A stretch of 64,000 nucleotides of DNA from Chloranthus sessilifolius. Lineage: Eukaryota > Streptophyta > Magnoliopsida > Chloranthales > Chloranthaceae. The stretch lies in assembly GCA_021018995.1 (NCBI GenBank), contig CM037598.1, positions 70,388,671-70,452,670 on the forward strand, written 5' to 3'. Position numbers and translations under genes: made by a program. Below the pieces are notes generated by a model, which had not been told where the DNA came from, searched no databases, and worked only from the letters and a program-made list of their open reading frames with translations. This document shows, in pieces, positions 42,766-53,863 of this stretch (within the stretch, counting starts at the first letter, position 1; the number at the start of each line of letters is the position of its first letter).

Positions 42766-44886
42766 GTGACTGACATACGCAGCTTCCTTGGTCTAGCTGG
42801 ATATTATCGACGCTTTGTGGAGGGATTTTCAGCGATATCAGGCCCACTAACGAGGCTCACATGGAAGGATGTGAGATTTGAGTGGACCGAAGCTTGTGAG
42901 AAGAGCTTCCAAGAGCTTAAAACGCTCCTCACGTCAGCTCCAGTACTTGCAATTTCAATAGGCAGTGGGGGTTTTGCAGTCTATAGTGACGCTTCGCATC
43001 ATGGTTTAGGCTGTGTGCTTAACCAGTATAAGAAAGTGATTGCGTATGGGTCAAGGCAGTTGAAAGAACATGAGAAGAATTACCCAACGCATGACCTTGA
43101 ATTAGCCGCAGTTATTTTTGCGTTAAAAATTTGGAAGCACTATTTGTATGGAGAAACTTTTGAAATCTTCACGGACCATAAAAGCCTTCGATATTTATTC
43201 ACACAGAAGGAGCTGAACATGCGACAACGGAGATGGATGGATTTTCTCAAAGATTATGATTGCTCCATCCAATTTCACCCAGGCAAAGCAAATGTAGTCG
43301 CAGATGCTTTGAGTCGGAAGGGTTCGACTCAATTGGCTAACCTGATATTGGGAATGCACAGATGGAAATTATTTGAAGACCTATCATTGTATGATGCGAT
43401 GATTGAGGTACAAGCTTCAGGCACTCTGTTGGCTAATATTTTAGTTCGACCGACGATTTTTGAGCATGTACACGAGCTACAGATGAGAGACTCTGAGTTA
43501 GTCAAGATTCGAAAAGAAGTAGTGGAAGGTACTAGACCAGGCTTCTCTATAAGGGAGGATGGTTCCTTGTTGTTCAGAGGACGCCTCTGTATTCCAACCG
43601 ATGCCGGTCTAAGACAAACCATTTTGGATGAAGCTCACAAGTCTCAATATGCAATCCATCTAGGCAGTACCAAGATGTATCAAGACATGCGTAAGAACTA
43701 CTGGTGGAGAGGTCTGAAACATAATGTAGCAGAATACGTGTCAAAGTGTTTGACGTGTCAACAGGTAAAAGTCTATCATCGACACCCTACTGGATTATTG
43801 CAACCTCTACCCATACTAGAGTGGAAATGGGAGTCGATCTCCATGGATTTCATAGTAGGGTTGCCACGGACGGTGAAGAGACACAACGCTATATGGGTTG
43901 TTGTGGATAGACTGACAAAGTCAGCTCATTTCTTACCCTACAATACGATGTATACTGCTGGACGGCTCGTGGAACTTTATATGAAGGAGATAGTGCGGCT
44001 ACACGGCATTCCGAGCAGCATTGTATCTGATCGTGACCTATTATATACCTCAAAATTTTGGCAAAAGTTTCAAGAAGGTATGGGCACTCGATTAGATTTT
44101 AGCACAGCATTTCACCCGCAGACTGACGGGCAGACGGAATGAGTGAATTAAGTAATCGAAGACATGCTTAGGGCGTGTATGCTTGAATTACAAGGCTCGT
44201 GGGATCAACATCTACCACTGATCGAATTTGCGTATAATAATAGTTTTCAAGCAAGCATCGGAATGACACCGTATGAAGCTCTATATGGGAGACGGTGCCG
44301 ATCGCCCATCAACTGGGAAGAAATCGGAGAAAAATTTGTGTTGGGTCCGAAAATCCTTGAGGACAATGCCATGTTTGTAAGGATGATTAGAGATAGGCTT
44401 AAAGCAGCCCAGAGCCGGCAAAAGAGCTATGCCGATTTTAAGAGAACAAGCCTCGATTTTGCCATTGGCGATCACGTTTTTGTGAAAGTATCACCCACGA
44501 AGGGGGTGATGAGGTTCGAAAAGAAGGGGAAGTTAAGTCCTCGTTATATAGGACCCTTTGAAGTTTTGGGTCAAGTCGGGGAAGTAGCCTATCGCATTGG
44601 TTTACCTCCGATGTTTAATAGCGTCCACAACGTTTTTCACATTTCGATGCTCCGGAAGTATGTAAAGGACCCCATGCACATCTTGGGCAGTTAGCCGATA
44701 GAACTACATGAGGATATGACTACAGTTGAGGACGCTACTCAAATTTTGGACCAAAAGGACAAGACTCTCCGTACTAAGGTCATTCCGTTAGTACTCGTCA
44801 AGTGGGGTACTCATCCCGTTGAGGAAGCCACTTGGGAATGGGAGGCCGAAATCAAAGAATTGTATCCTTATCTGTTTGAGCAGTAG
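42766..44886 (+). pseudogene. RNase H, integrase and chromodomain of element B
   Basis: From the RT connection ([15 protein letters not shown]) the frame continues through RNase H ([47 protein letters not shown]), the integrase zinc finger ([11 protein letters not shown], then CLTCQQ) and the catalytic core: Asp in SMDFIVGLP, Asp in IVSDRD, Glu in DGQTE. Directly after that Glu there are two stops (TGA 44140-44142, TAA 44149-44151). The frame resumes at 44164 (AYNNSFQASIGMTPYEALYGRRC, KGKLSPRYIGPFEVL, NVFHISMLRKY). A TAG at 44692-44694 precedes the chromodomain-like end (VLVKWGTHPVEEATWEWE), which stops at 44884-44886. The chromodomain is known to guide chromoviruses to heterochromatin. Confidence 0.92.
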
Positions 44887-45836
44887 AGTGTGAGTGCTAG
44901 TCCTAAGATTTTGCTTTGTAATTCACAGTGGAAACTCAAATTTGTATAAATAGATATATGTGCATTAGTTTTATTTGGATAGTGTTTCGTGTGAATACAT
45001 GCTAATGCTTTATATATTCTGGTCCAAACGTCCGTTTATTTAGGGCTGAACTGTGGATAAGTTCTCGGTGTTGTGATGCCACCTTGTTGGTGGAGTTAAG
45101 TTCAAGATGATTAGCTCACACAACAACCATGGATCATGGGGTGTCAATATGCTCTCAAGGAATCAATTTTTGAAATTCGTTCGATCGAAAATAAAATCGT
45201 TCGATCGAATTTCTGTAGCCAAAAGCCATTGGAGTGTTGCCAGAAAAAAATCGTTCGAACGATTTTTAAAATCGTTCGAACGAAATGCACAGCCAGTAAA
45301 TGTCTCAGCTGTTGCCAGTAATCGTTCGATCGATTTGAAAATCGTTTGATCGAAATGGGTCGGCCAGTGGAGTACAATGTGACTTTAAAAATTGTTCAGA
45401 AAATTGTTCGATCGAATGTTCAAACCGATCAAACGAAAATTTGGAGGGTATTTTAAAGACGGCAATTCGTTCGATCGAAATGAAGTTCGTTCGATCGAAT
45501 TTCACGATTGCCATTTATACTTTTGAAACCGATCGAACGAATTTAAAATCGTTCGATCGATTGAGAACCATATATATCCCGTGTGCGAAATTTTTGCCAT
45601 TTCACTTGCATTAGACCATTTTTTTTTCTTTTCTTCCTTGGAAGGACTGTGTTGGGACTGAGTAAACTGCTGGTTTTCATCAACTCCGGCCACCTCCAAC
45701 CGGATTTTTTTTTTCTTCGTCAAGGTAACCTCAAACTTCTTTTAGGGTTACTATCTTTTTCAAAGGAATCCATTTCCCTACTTTGCTAGCATTTGAGCTA
45801 GGTTAGGTTTAAACCAGATTGTTATTTTTGCCCACA
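44887..45836. other. Spacer between integrase and accessory ORF of element B
   Basis: No coding region. Its central part (45170-45565) is a hairpin word array like that in the LTR; the last 250 bp (45590-45836) are T-rich and leader-like, ending at the accessory ORF start. An internal promoter is conceivable but no TATA box is evident. Confidence 0.5.
45170..45565. repeat. CGTTCGATCGAA hairpin array upstream of the B accessory ORF
   Basis: Paired words such as TTCGTTCGATCGAA and ATCGTTCGATCGAATTT around 6-10-bp AT spacers (45175-45212, 45249-45284, 45319-45352, 45466-45502, 45530-45562), each pair separated by about 25-40 bp of other sequence. Words are self-complementary and pairs are also able to fold on each other. 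They are the same word as in this element's LTR. Confidence 0.85.
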
Positions 45837-47194
45837 ATGCCTCTTAAGACTCGCCAAGCATCGGCGAGTGCGGCACCCAAGAAGACCGCTCCAGGTTCTT
45901 CTTCCCAACCACCACCGAAGAAACCCCCTACAGGTTCTTCTTTAGCACCACCTATGCAAGTGCCACCCACACATGAGCGACCAAACGAGTGGTGGTCTGA
46001 AAAAGATTTTGAACCCGAGTGGGTAATAGACCCGAAAATTTTCGCCAAGCGAAATGAGACCCGGTGGGCCTTTGACTATATCTCTAACGCGGGTTTGACG
46101 GGCATCCTTCACCCTTGCCATGATACTTTTACCCTAGGATTGTTCGATTGTACTACCAGAACATGGAGCTGGTTACGGACATGACAATCCTTAAAATAAA
46201 AATTGATAACCAACCGTACATGTTTACTTTCGATGATGTGGCGGACGCGTTGGAGTGTTTTCATACGTATAATCACGAGGATATAGCCCTGGCTGAACCT
46301 TTTTCGGCCCCATTGGACTATAAATATGTCGCTGCTCAAATGACCAATGGCCGGACGAGTTCAGGTCATTCGATTAAACGGGTTGACTTGCCTCGCGACC
46401 TTTGGATGCTCGATTCTATAATACAATGCAATTTATATCCGTTACGTCATAAAATCGAAAGAGTCGGTGAAGTCCAAATGGTGTTGTTTTCGGCTTTTAG
46501 CGGTCGTTGGTTTAACGCGCCAAAGATGGTACTCGAGGGAATGAAGTATGCTCACAAGAAAATGCTTGAGAGCGCCAAGAAACCGATTGATGATATGCCG
46601 TATGCCCGCCTTATTTCTTTAATTGTCGAGGATTATGCGGGGGATGACACCTACACCCTCTCTGCTAGCGAACCCAAATTGACCGGCAACGTCCAACCAT
46701 TCACCATGGTGGATTGGAACCGAACATATGTTAAATTGACCAAGAAGCCCTTGGTGGTGGAACCGCCAGCCCCTGAACAACAACCTACGGACCAGCCGCA
46801 AGCTCCTGACCTGCCAGCCCATGGTACTCCACTGTATGATGAACCTATTCGACCGCCAGCACCTGAGTCCGTGCCACCACCTTACGGAGGCATTCCTATG
46901 CCGACTGTTGCCGATCTCTATGTATTGTTGGAAGCTAATACGCGTCAGATGGAGGAGAACACTCGTCTTCTCAACCGCTGGCTTGATTATTACGACGCAT
47001 TGCACGCCGAGCAGATGCGTTTCATGTACCTTGATGACTACCTCCAGCGGATGGCGGCAGCGCAGGCTTGGGTCCGTGATGCTTTGACGTCAGTGCGGGC
47101 ACTCGTGGCGGTGCCGGTGCTCAACACGATGTTGGTACTGACCCTCCTAGTGAGGAGGAGTCTTGAGAGTTCTTTTCATTTTTTACATCTGTAA
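45837..47194 (+). pseudogene. Accessory ORF after pol in element B, one frameshift
   Basis: The ATG at 45837 starts a Lys/Pro/Ser-rich head (APKKTAPGSSSQPPPKKPP), then WWSEKDFEPEWVIDP and RWAFDYISNAGLTGIL. Near 46146 the frame shifts; the second frame (open to the TAA at 47192-47194) has LYYQNMELV, LKIKIDNQPYMFTFDDVADAL, LPRDLWMLDSIIQCNLYPL, SAFSGRWFNAPKMVLEGM, a Pro-rich linker (about 46750-46900) and a helical, probably coiled-coil tail (YVLLEANTRQMEENTRLLNR). Total about 450 residues. The fold family appears to be the plant PF20167-like group; function unknown. It is co-oriented with gag-pol, sits behind a hairpin array, and is homologous to the accessory ORF of the Athila element at 26845-28089. 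One shift and no stop in about 350 codons suggests later decay than the pol region, or stronger constraint. Confidence 0.75.
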
Positions 47195-47577
47195 TTATGG
47201 GTGTGTTTTGGGGAGGGTTTCGAGAAATTTTTTGAAATCTGTACATGCTTATACGAAGTGTTGAGGACTGAAGTCCTTTTGAACAATCGTGGCATGGCTG
47301 CCACTCACTCTTACTTCCTTATTTTTGTTGATATGTATGTATTTTGTCTGTGCATGTGATCTATAAAATGTGGTTGATCTTTTGTGGGCTTTCTCTGTAT
47401 TGCTGGTGGTTGTTTATATCTGTTCATTGCAGGATGTGTGTTTACACAGTCTTAGAGTATGTGATGCGGTGCTGCGGTTGTGTGGATGTATATCCGGTCA
47501 TTTTGTGGTAATCCGTGATTCTATGGTGTGGGGGAGGGGATGGTCCCTAAGTATAATTTTCGCGGACGAAAATTCCC
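47195..47577 (+). other. 3' untranslated region of element B
   Basis: A GT-rich stretch between the accessory ORF and the polypurine tract. The ORF 47370-47618 crosses the LTR border and has no domain; I do not regard it as a gene. Confidence 0.55.
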
Positions 47578-47590
47578 AAGGAGGGGAGAA
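47578..47590 (+). other. Polypurine tract of element B
   Basis: AAGGAGGGGAGAA directly precedes the 3' LTR start TGTAACG, preceded by CGCGGACGAAAATTCC, a usual context in Tekay elements. Confidence 0.92.
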
Positions 47591-50098
47591 TGTAACGTCC
47601 CAAAAATTTCATACTTAATAGTGTGCCTTGGGATGCGAATCAACTGGTCAAATGTTTGACCGGGTCAACATTCACTCAGTTGACTTAGTCGAATGTGTGG
47701 AGGTAATGGAGTAAGTGAAACATGGGTGATTGTGTGTGTGAGTACATACACATAGCTAATTGTATACGCTTTACACCGAATTGTAAGAACATATATTATA
47801 AAGAAAAAAGGAGGAGAAAAGCTATTTCTCTTTAGTTGAGTGGTTGAGAGGAGTTAAGAGAGAGAGAGAGATAGAAGGAGAGTAAATGCATGGGTGATTG
47901 TTGTGAAATGAAGAGTGAAGCCATTAATGCAAATCGTTGATCTTGGCTCGCAAAGTTTAACGGATCGAGCTCGGGATCAAGGAGAGGTTTTGGTTGGAGG
48001 GTTTGGAAAACCTTAGCGAAGGAAATCCAATCGATCGACGGGGGTAAGAATTGCAAAGCTATGTTTTGTTTAAACTATTAGCTAGAAAAATTAGAAATTG
48101 TTGTGTGTTATTTAAATGTATGACTAGTAGGAGAGATGATGAGGAGATGAGAAGAGGGGTGTTAGATCTGGAATTGGGTGAAACCGATTGAACGAAATTA
48201 CATTTCGTTCAATCGATTTTAAACAAAGAAAGGATAGGGAAGAAAGCAAAGGGGTTCTGAGGGGAATCGTTCGAACGAATTTTGAAATCGTTCAATCGAT
48301 TCGAACTCTGAGGAAAATCGATCGATCAATTTAGAAATTGTTCGATTGATTGGTTGGAACCTGTGTGAACGAATTTAAAATCGTTCAGTCGATTTTGTTA
48401 ACTGATAAAGGCATGTTAGAATGACTAATGGTGGGATCGATCGAACGAAATAGAATTCGTTCGATCGATTTAAATTTCGTTCGAACGATTTTGAGAATCG
48501 TTTGATCGATTTAAATTCGTTCGATCGATTTCCAAATCGTTCGATCGATTCAGAAATCGTTCGATCGATTTGGATGAAATGCAGCTTTTGTTAGATTTTT
48601 TTTGCATACAAATAGTGGTATATTGGTATTAAGCTTATAACCCAAATGTTCTTACACTGGTATTGATGAAAGATGTGTGATTGGTCAGGTCTAGTTTGAA
48701 CTGAACTCGTGATGGTTGAGTGCTAACATGGATTAGAGAATCCGAGTGAGTAGACGCAAGTGAGGTAGGGGGATATCTAAACGAGTACACTTTATTACGA
48801 GCATTTACGTAGTGATAGAATGTTATTGCATGATCTTTTAAACATGATTTTCATTTATTATTAATGCAATAAGTAGAGAAATGGAAATAGCGTGCGTGTT
48901 TACACAAAATTCATGAGAAAACTTGTTAAGTAGGAATAAAATCATCCTAGGGATGTAAGAACACATTCGACATCGCAGAGATGCATTAGATGAAGTGACA
49001 TCCCAGGGATGTATGGTGGATGTAAGGATCCACGTCAAGAAGTAAACAGTAAACATAATTGTACGGGCTGTGAGTTACTATGTATTAGCACAATCACAAG
49101 GTGAATAACTATATGTATTGCACAATTTGATTTAAGGTTCAGAGAATACCCAACCGACACGGCGGGATAACCCTGACTAACTCGACAGGATATCCGTGAC
49201 CGGTACGGCGACTAATCTGTACACTAGCAGACATCCCAGGGATGTGTAGTAGTAGTATGCCGTCGCCTGTGAGACAGGGACGAAGACAATTCCATGAAAA
49301 ATAGTCTGATTAGACGACGATGGAGGGTATTCCATCGGGGCTCGATGTTATATTGTTCGGGGATTATTTAAGTTAAGATTTAAGTCATAGTCTCAGCCTG
49401 GTTGCAACTAAGGGAACTAGTAATCATTGAAAAATACATGAGTAGAGTAATAAATGTAGTCAAATTGTTTTATTGCATCTTAAGTTTACTTTTCAAGAAA
49501 TGACATATTTATGAGATCATATTTTATTCATGTCATGAAATATATGGTTGTAAGAAGGATATACTTGATGTGATATCACCCCTATTGAGCTAAGATGTAG
49601 CTCACCTTTTAACTATACGTCACAGGTTCAGAGTTAGGAGTTGCTGTTGGTGAGGTCGAGCCGAAGGACTTAGATTACGTTCCGAGGGAGGAATATGAGC
49701 CTCCACCTGAGAGGTTCTTCTAGAAGTTTTGTTGCGTACTTTGAGAATATGTAAGGGAGAAATTTATGGCTTGGCATGACCAACCGTGTTTGGTTGTTTT
49801 GATAGAATTAAGATACTTATAATATTCTTTTGTCGAACCATTTTGGGTGACCGTGATAACGGCACTGATGGTTTGGGTTGGTTCTTTTGGCCATACAGAG
49901 GTATGGGATTAGAACTATCTTTTGGATTGATGTTTTAATGTGGTAGATGGTAGAACTGGAGTTATGTTTTGCATTTTACTCTTTTATAGTTTCTTAATAG
50001 TTGGGTTGTGCCAAGTGTTCTTCTCATTATAAGGGGCATGACCTCGAGGGTCGTGCTGATGGCACGAATTTTGGGGTGCCAAAATTCGGGCTGTCACA
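47591..50098 (+). repeat. 3' LTR of element B
   Basis: TGTAACGTCCC to GGCTGTCACA, 2508 bp. Same layout as the 5' LTR: TATA-like box near 47792, GAGA tract 47857-47871, GTAAGA at 48044, word array 48190-48575, ACATCCCAGGGATGT palindromes (48946, 49000, 49231), acceptor-like end at 49625. Longer than the 5' LTR mainly by one extra array word. Confidence 0.93.
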
Positions 50099-50103
50099 GT
50101 ATC
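50099..50103. repeat. Target-site duplication GTATC, right copy (B element)
   Basis: Identical to 37413-37417, directly at the LTR end. Confidence 0.9.
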
Positions 50104-50552
50104 GAACTGGAAACCTCGCATAGCTGACTATTATTCTTGCGAACATGTTCGTATGAGCACCTCGTATTTTAGATGAGTTATTGAAATATCAGCTGAAGAT
50201 TGGGTCTCGTTAGACCAACATGGTTATTAATCCTAGTCATGATTGACTAAATGGAAAAGAGTGTCAACCTCTGTTTGCGCAACATTGGCAATCGAATATT
50301 GAATATTTGACAATGATTGGTGTTTGGTATCGCACTACATTAATTAAAAGACATTATTAATAAATAAATGAAGGAATAAGAATCAATAATCTAATAATTG
50401 ATACTTAAATAAATTCATAAAATTTAATGTACCTTGTAAATCTCTGCGCATGTTAATATTTCAATTGTCATATGTAGAATATTGCTTCCATGCTTTAGTA
50501 GCAAATCTTACATTATAAATGTTATTCTTATGTTTGTATTGTGACTGTTTAT
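50104..50552 (+). repeat. C+ LTR-like sequence, third piece
   Basis: It matches, in opposite orientation, the C' LTR middle: GAGTTATTGAAATATCAGC (50173-50191) against the reverse strand of about 51785-51760, then GGATTGGGT, GTTAGACCAACA, GACTAAATGG, TTAATTAAAAGACATTA and CCTTGTAAATCT. It breaks off at 50552, where the C' element inserted. The matching order supports C+ and C' being LTRs of one family. Confidence 0.72.
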
Positions 50553-52377
50553 TGTCACTCCCCTCGGCCTCCCTCGCCGGCCTCGCACCTTGCGATTTAC
50601 GATGTCAAGCCGGCGTGACAGCGCCGCTTCAATATTTAGTCATTTCGATTTCTTTCAAAAACTTAATTCATTTCCTAAAATCGTTAAATCACGATTCAAT
50701 TCATATAAATTGCCATATTTTTTTTTCTAAAATGTCACGGGAAATGCTTTTTGTTTTTCACATAATTGCGAAAACGTTTATTATTTTTTATTTTAAGTAA
50801 TTGCGGTGGCATAATTAAATACTTTTCATTTAATTTCTCATTCTCGTTAACCTGATCAGGCAAATTTGGTTTTTATGACTTTATCGTAAACAAATCCTAC
50901 TTAGTGCGGAATTATAAATAAGATAATTCAAAAAGATTCCCAAATTGTTCAACATTTAAAAGGTCAATATTTACACAAGTCCAAAATACAAAAATACATC
51001 AACAGTTTTCAAAAGCACTGGACTCAAACAAAAATGAAGAAAGGAAAAGATCCTGTCAAAACCACGTGTGCAAGCGCTGGTAGCTCTGTAGGCAAAATGA
51101 GCTCATTTATCAGTTCGATGATCGCTCCTAGATCTGTCCTCATCCAGCTCGTCTAGCTTTGGCTGGGTGGCTGCTAAGTGGTCTCTGAAAATTTTGGGTC
51201 ATGAAACGATAGTAAGTGATGAAGCTTAATAAAGTCTTAGTTAATTTGGTCATGGGTATTAATACAAGTAATGTAAGAGAATTTCTTATGTGCAAGTGCA
51301 AGTGAGGTTTCCAATAATTACGATAGCATAAGAATAATTAAGATTAGACTAACGCTAAGCAGAAATTCTAAATACAATCACATTAAACAATTTCTATCTA
51401 ACATGAGGATAAGTATTCACAATAAATATGACATGGAAAATTGCAGTTGCAATCATACAAGAAACAATAACTATTTAAAAACAGTAGCAGGCTCGAAAGA
51501 TTTACAAGGTTCATTAAATTTTATAGGCTTATTTATGTATCAATTTATTGATTTATTACACCTTGTTTATTTGTTATTTTATTTATTTATTATTAATGTC
51601 TTTTAATTAATTTTGTGCGATTCCAGACACCAACAATGGTCCAAGATTCAAGATTCATTTGCCAATATTGCATTGACAGAGGCTAACACTCTCCGCCATT
51701 TAGTCAATAAAACTAAGGAATAATAACCCTGTTGGTCTAACAACACCCAATCCTCAACTGACATTTCAACAACTCTTTCGAAATTTCTCCAAAGTTTTTC
51801 TATGGTGTAAGATGGGTCAAAGTTAGGTCAAATGGATGAGTGGCTATGATTTGCTAGAGATTAGCAAAAATCTAATTTCTATTTAAGAAATTTAGAAAAT
51901 TAGCTTATAAATGCCCTTGGGCTTATATTAAATTTAAAAGAAATGGCATTGCTCCATGCAAGACACATACATTGAACTTTAAATATTAGTGCATCAAGTT
52001 CTTTCAAATTTATGGGTCTAGCTTTGACCCAAACTATTGACCAATTTCATGATTGAAATCTAATCCGTTTGCGATGATCTCCTCATCAACACCAAGGTTT
52101 AGTGCCAATTCGGGTCAAACCTTGGGTTAGTGTCCATTAGAAATCAGTTCGGGCTTCTCATAAGGTGTGAGATGTGGTGCGTGCTTTACTAACTTACTAA
52201 CACACCCATTCAAATATAAAGGGTGCCCTATGGTGCCACTAGAAACAGGCAATATCCCATCAATCTGAGGTGGGTGCTTCACAATTTTAGATGGACCTGG
52301 CCTCAGGCAGCCACCTGACATAGTCAAGTCTCAGTCAACTAGTTGACCAACCCATAAATTGAGGGGCAGGTGTAACA
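50553..52377 (-). repeat. 3' LTR of element C'
   Basis: In sense it starts TGTTACACCTGCCCC at 52377 and ends GGGGAGTGACA at 50553 (1825 bp). It is far shorter than the C+ version, lacking the stretch with the GA tract and leader. A block near 51088-51125 (sense GAGCTCATTTTGCCTACAG) resembles the AGCTCACC...ACAG block in the B LTRs and may be a splice acceptor. The sense end carries the palindrome-rich GCCGGCGAGGGAGGCCGAGG. Confidence 0.85.
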
Positions 52378-52391
52378 TCATCCCCTCCTTA
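52378..52391 (-). other. Polypurine tract of element C'
   Basis: The minus strand reads TAAGGAGGGGATGA directly before TGTTACACC, preceded by GAGGACAGAATT, a typical Tekay/Del phrase. Confidence 0.88.
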
Positions 52392-52673
52392 AATTCTGTC
52401 CTCGGAGTCAGAACTATCAAGTGTGTTTTAGAAATACTTGCGATTTCCATCAGTGTTTCGGTTCCAATGATGGTGGACTATCAATCTCATCTCGAATTGT
52501 TGCCAGAATTCCTTCACTTTGGCCAAGTTCGGCTACTTCCTTAGTAAGGTGCCACTTGCAATTACGGATTCTCAGTTTAATGGCATCCACCAGACTCATA
52601 AAAGTCTTTCTGGTCACGTCGAACATACATCAAGATAAAACTAGTGGTAGAAAGAAATTTCTAATTACCATTT

Positions 52674-53008
52674 CTACTGATCTGGGGTAAGGACCTTGGT
52701 TAGCAGTCTTTCTATATCGGTCATCATACGACGAAGGCTTTTCTCAATATTTTCAAGCGCTTCAAGTCATCGGCATAGTTATCCTCTATATGTTTCAACT
52801 TCATCAGCAATCGAGCTCTCCTAACTCTATCGTTTTGAAGTATACCCAACAGTTCTAGTGTGGATGTCCACATCTAGCGATCTTCGAGTACATTTCGGTT
52901 CACAATCTTTCTGGTGTGCTCAAGGGATTTTCTTAAGATTGTGAAGTGTTCAATCATGGTGTCTCTATCGGTGTCCATTGTGTACACATGTCCGTTCATT
53001 GAGTTCAT
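52674..53008 (-). pseudogene. Small coiled-coil ORF (second) of element C'
   Basis: The ATG at 53008 starts MNSMNGHVYTMDTDRDTM, then EHFTILRKSLEHTRKIVNR, a TAG at 52876-52874, LLGILQNDRVRRARLLMKLK and IEDNYADDLKRL. A one-base shift near 52760 leads to NIEKSLRRMMTDIERLLTKV and a TAG at 52676-52674. About 110 residues, charged and heptad-like with no enzyme motif. Only one stop and one shift break it, which argues that it was coding. I do not recognise a family. It might be a later exon of the ORF at 53863-53504. Confidence 0.5.
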
Positions 53009-53503
53009 CTTAAATGAATTTAAGTTTTTCTTTTCTAGTTAAAAGTTACATAAAAAGAAATATGCAAGATCTTTAATTTTTTCCAAGATTTTAAATGACC
53101 AGAATTTTCAAGAAAAGGATTCTACAGTTGTCAATTTAGATCAATCATACAGTAGGAGTGATTAGAATTTTCAAAAGAGATTTTCTCCAAAATATCAAAA
53201 TACCATAAACAAATCTTCCACAGGATTCCACAAAGTTTCTTACTTTTGCCGCCAAAACATCTCGGCAAAGCAATCCATTTTTCAAATAACAAAATAAAAA
53301 TATCAACAATTAACTATTTTTCCAAAGTTTTCAAAATATTTGCCTTTGCCGCAAAACAAATGGCAAGGCACCCAAAATCTCATAAAACCCAAAAAGAAAA
53401 GTTTCTGTTTTCCAAATAACTTCACCAACCCTTTTGCTTTTTACATTATCAAAATAAAGCAAAACTGTAGAATATCACAATTTTTTTTTATCACTCCTTT
53501 CTC
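53009..53503. other. Spacer between the two small ORFs of C'
   Basis: No gene. AT-rich with a duplicated CTTTTGCCGC/CTTTGCCGC...GGCAAAG or GGCAAGG phrase (53243-53266 and 53343-53368). It could be intergenic spacer or an intron. Confidence 0.45.
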
Positions 53504-53863
53504 TTAGGCTCCTAGTCTCCTCAAGTGTTCCCTAATCTCGCCCAGGCATTGAGTTGCCTTTTTGACTCCCTTATCAGCGTCTTCTAGCATTAGGGTATAG
53601 TTATATATTTCGTCCTCATAACGGGAGATGTGTGTAGCATAAACTTCTCGATGTTGGTTGGGTCTTGGGGTATGGGCATACAAGTTCTGGTACCTTCTAT
53701 GATGAATACAACTAGTACGCATTCCTCAGAGGATTGCAGCTCGGCGAGTGTTCATCATTTGGAGAAGGAAATCTCGATCGTTCAATTCAGTTATTCCAAC
53801 TTCCTGCTCAGCTTCTAATTTAGTGCATTGCTTCTCCAATTTCCTCCTGAAAGTTATGCTCAT
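53504..53863 (-). pseudogene. Small coiled-coil ORF (first) of element C'
   Basis: The ATG at 53863 starts MSITFRRKLEKQCTKLEAEQ, continues to QMMNTRRAAIL, a TGA at 53728-53726, then in the same frame RYQNLYAHTPRPNQHREVYA and ISRYEDEIYNYTLMLEDAD, ending VKKATQCLGEIREHLRRLGA at the stop 53506-53504. About 119 codons with one stop. The ends are helical with charged heptads, suggesting a coiled coil. It lies between chromodomain and polypurine tract, the place where B has its accessory ORF, but I see no sequence similarity to it. Confidence 0.5.

Larger units (their letters stand above)
37418..50098 (+). mobile_element. Tekay/Del-type chromovirus (element B), complete but defective
   Basis: LTRs of 2486 and 2508 bp, an initiator-Met PBS, gag with zinc knuckles, protease, RT, RNase H, integrase and a chromodomain-like end, then a hairpin array, an accessory ORF and a polypurine tract. 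The TSD GTATC is intact. Long LTRs, a tRNA-iMet PBS and the chromodomain place it in the Tekay (Del) group. Coding is broken by several stops, two clear frameshifts before integrase and a mutated RT active site. The LTRs look about 95-97% identical by eye, mostly differing by transitions. Confidence 0.93.

Noticed and set aside
47370..47618. 82-codon ORF near the end of element B
   Set aside because: It crosses the polypurine tract and LTR border and has no domain; T/G-rich chance frame.
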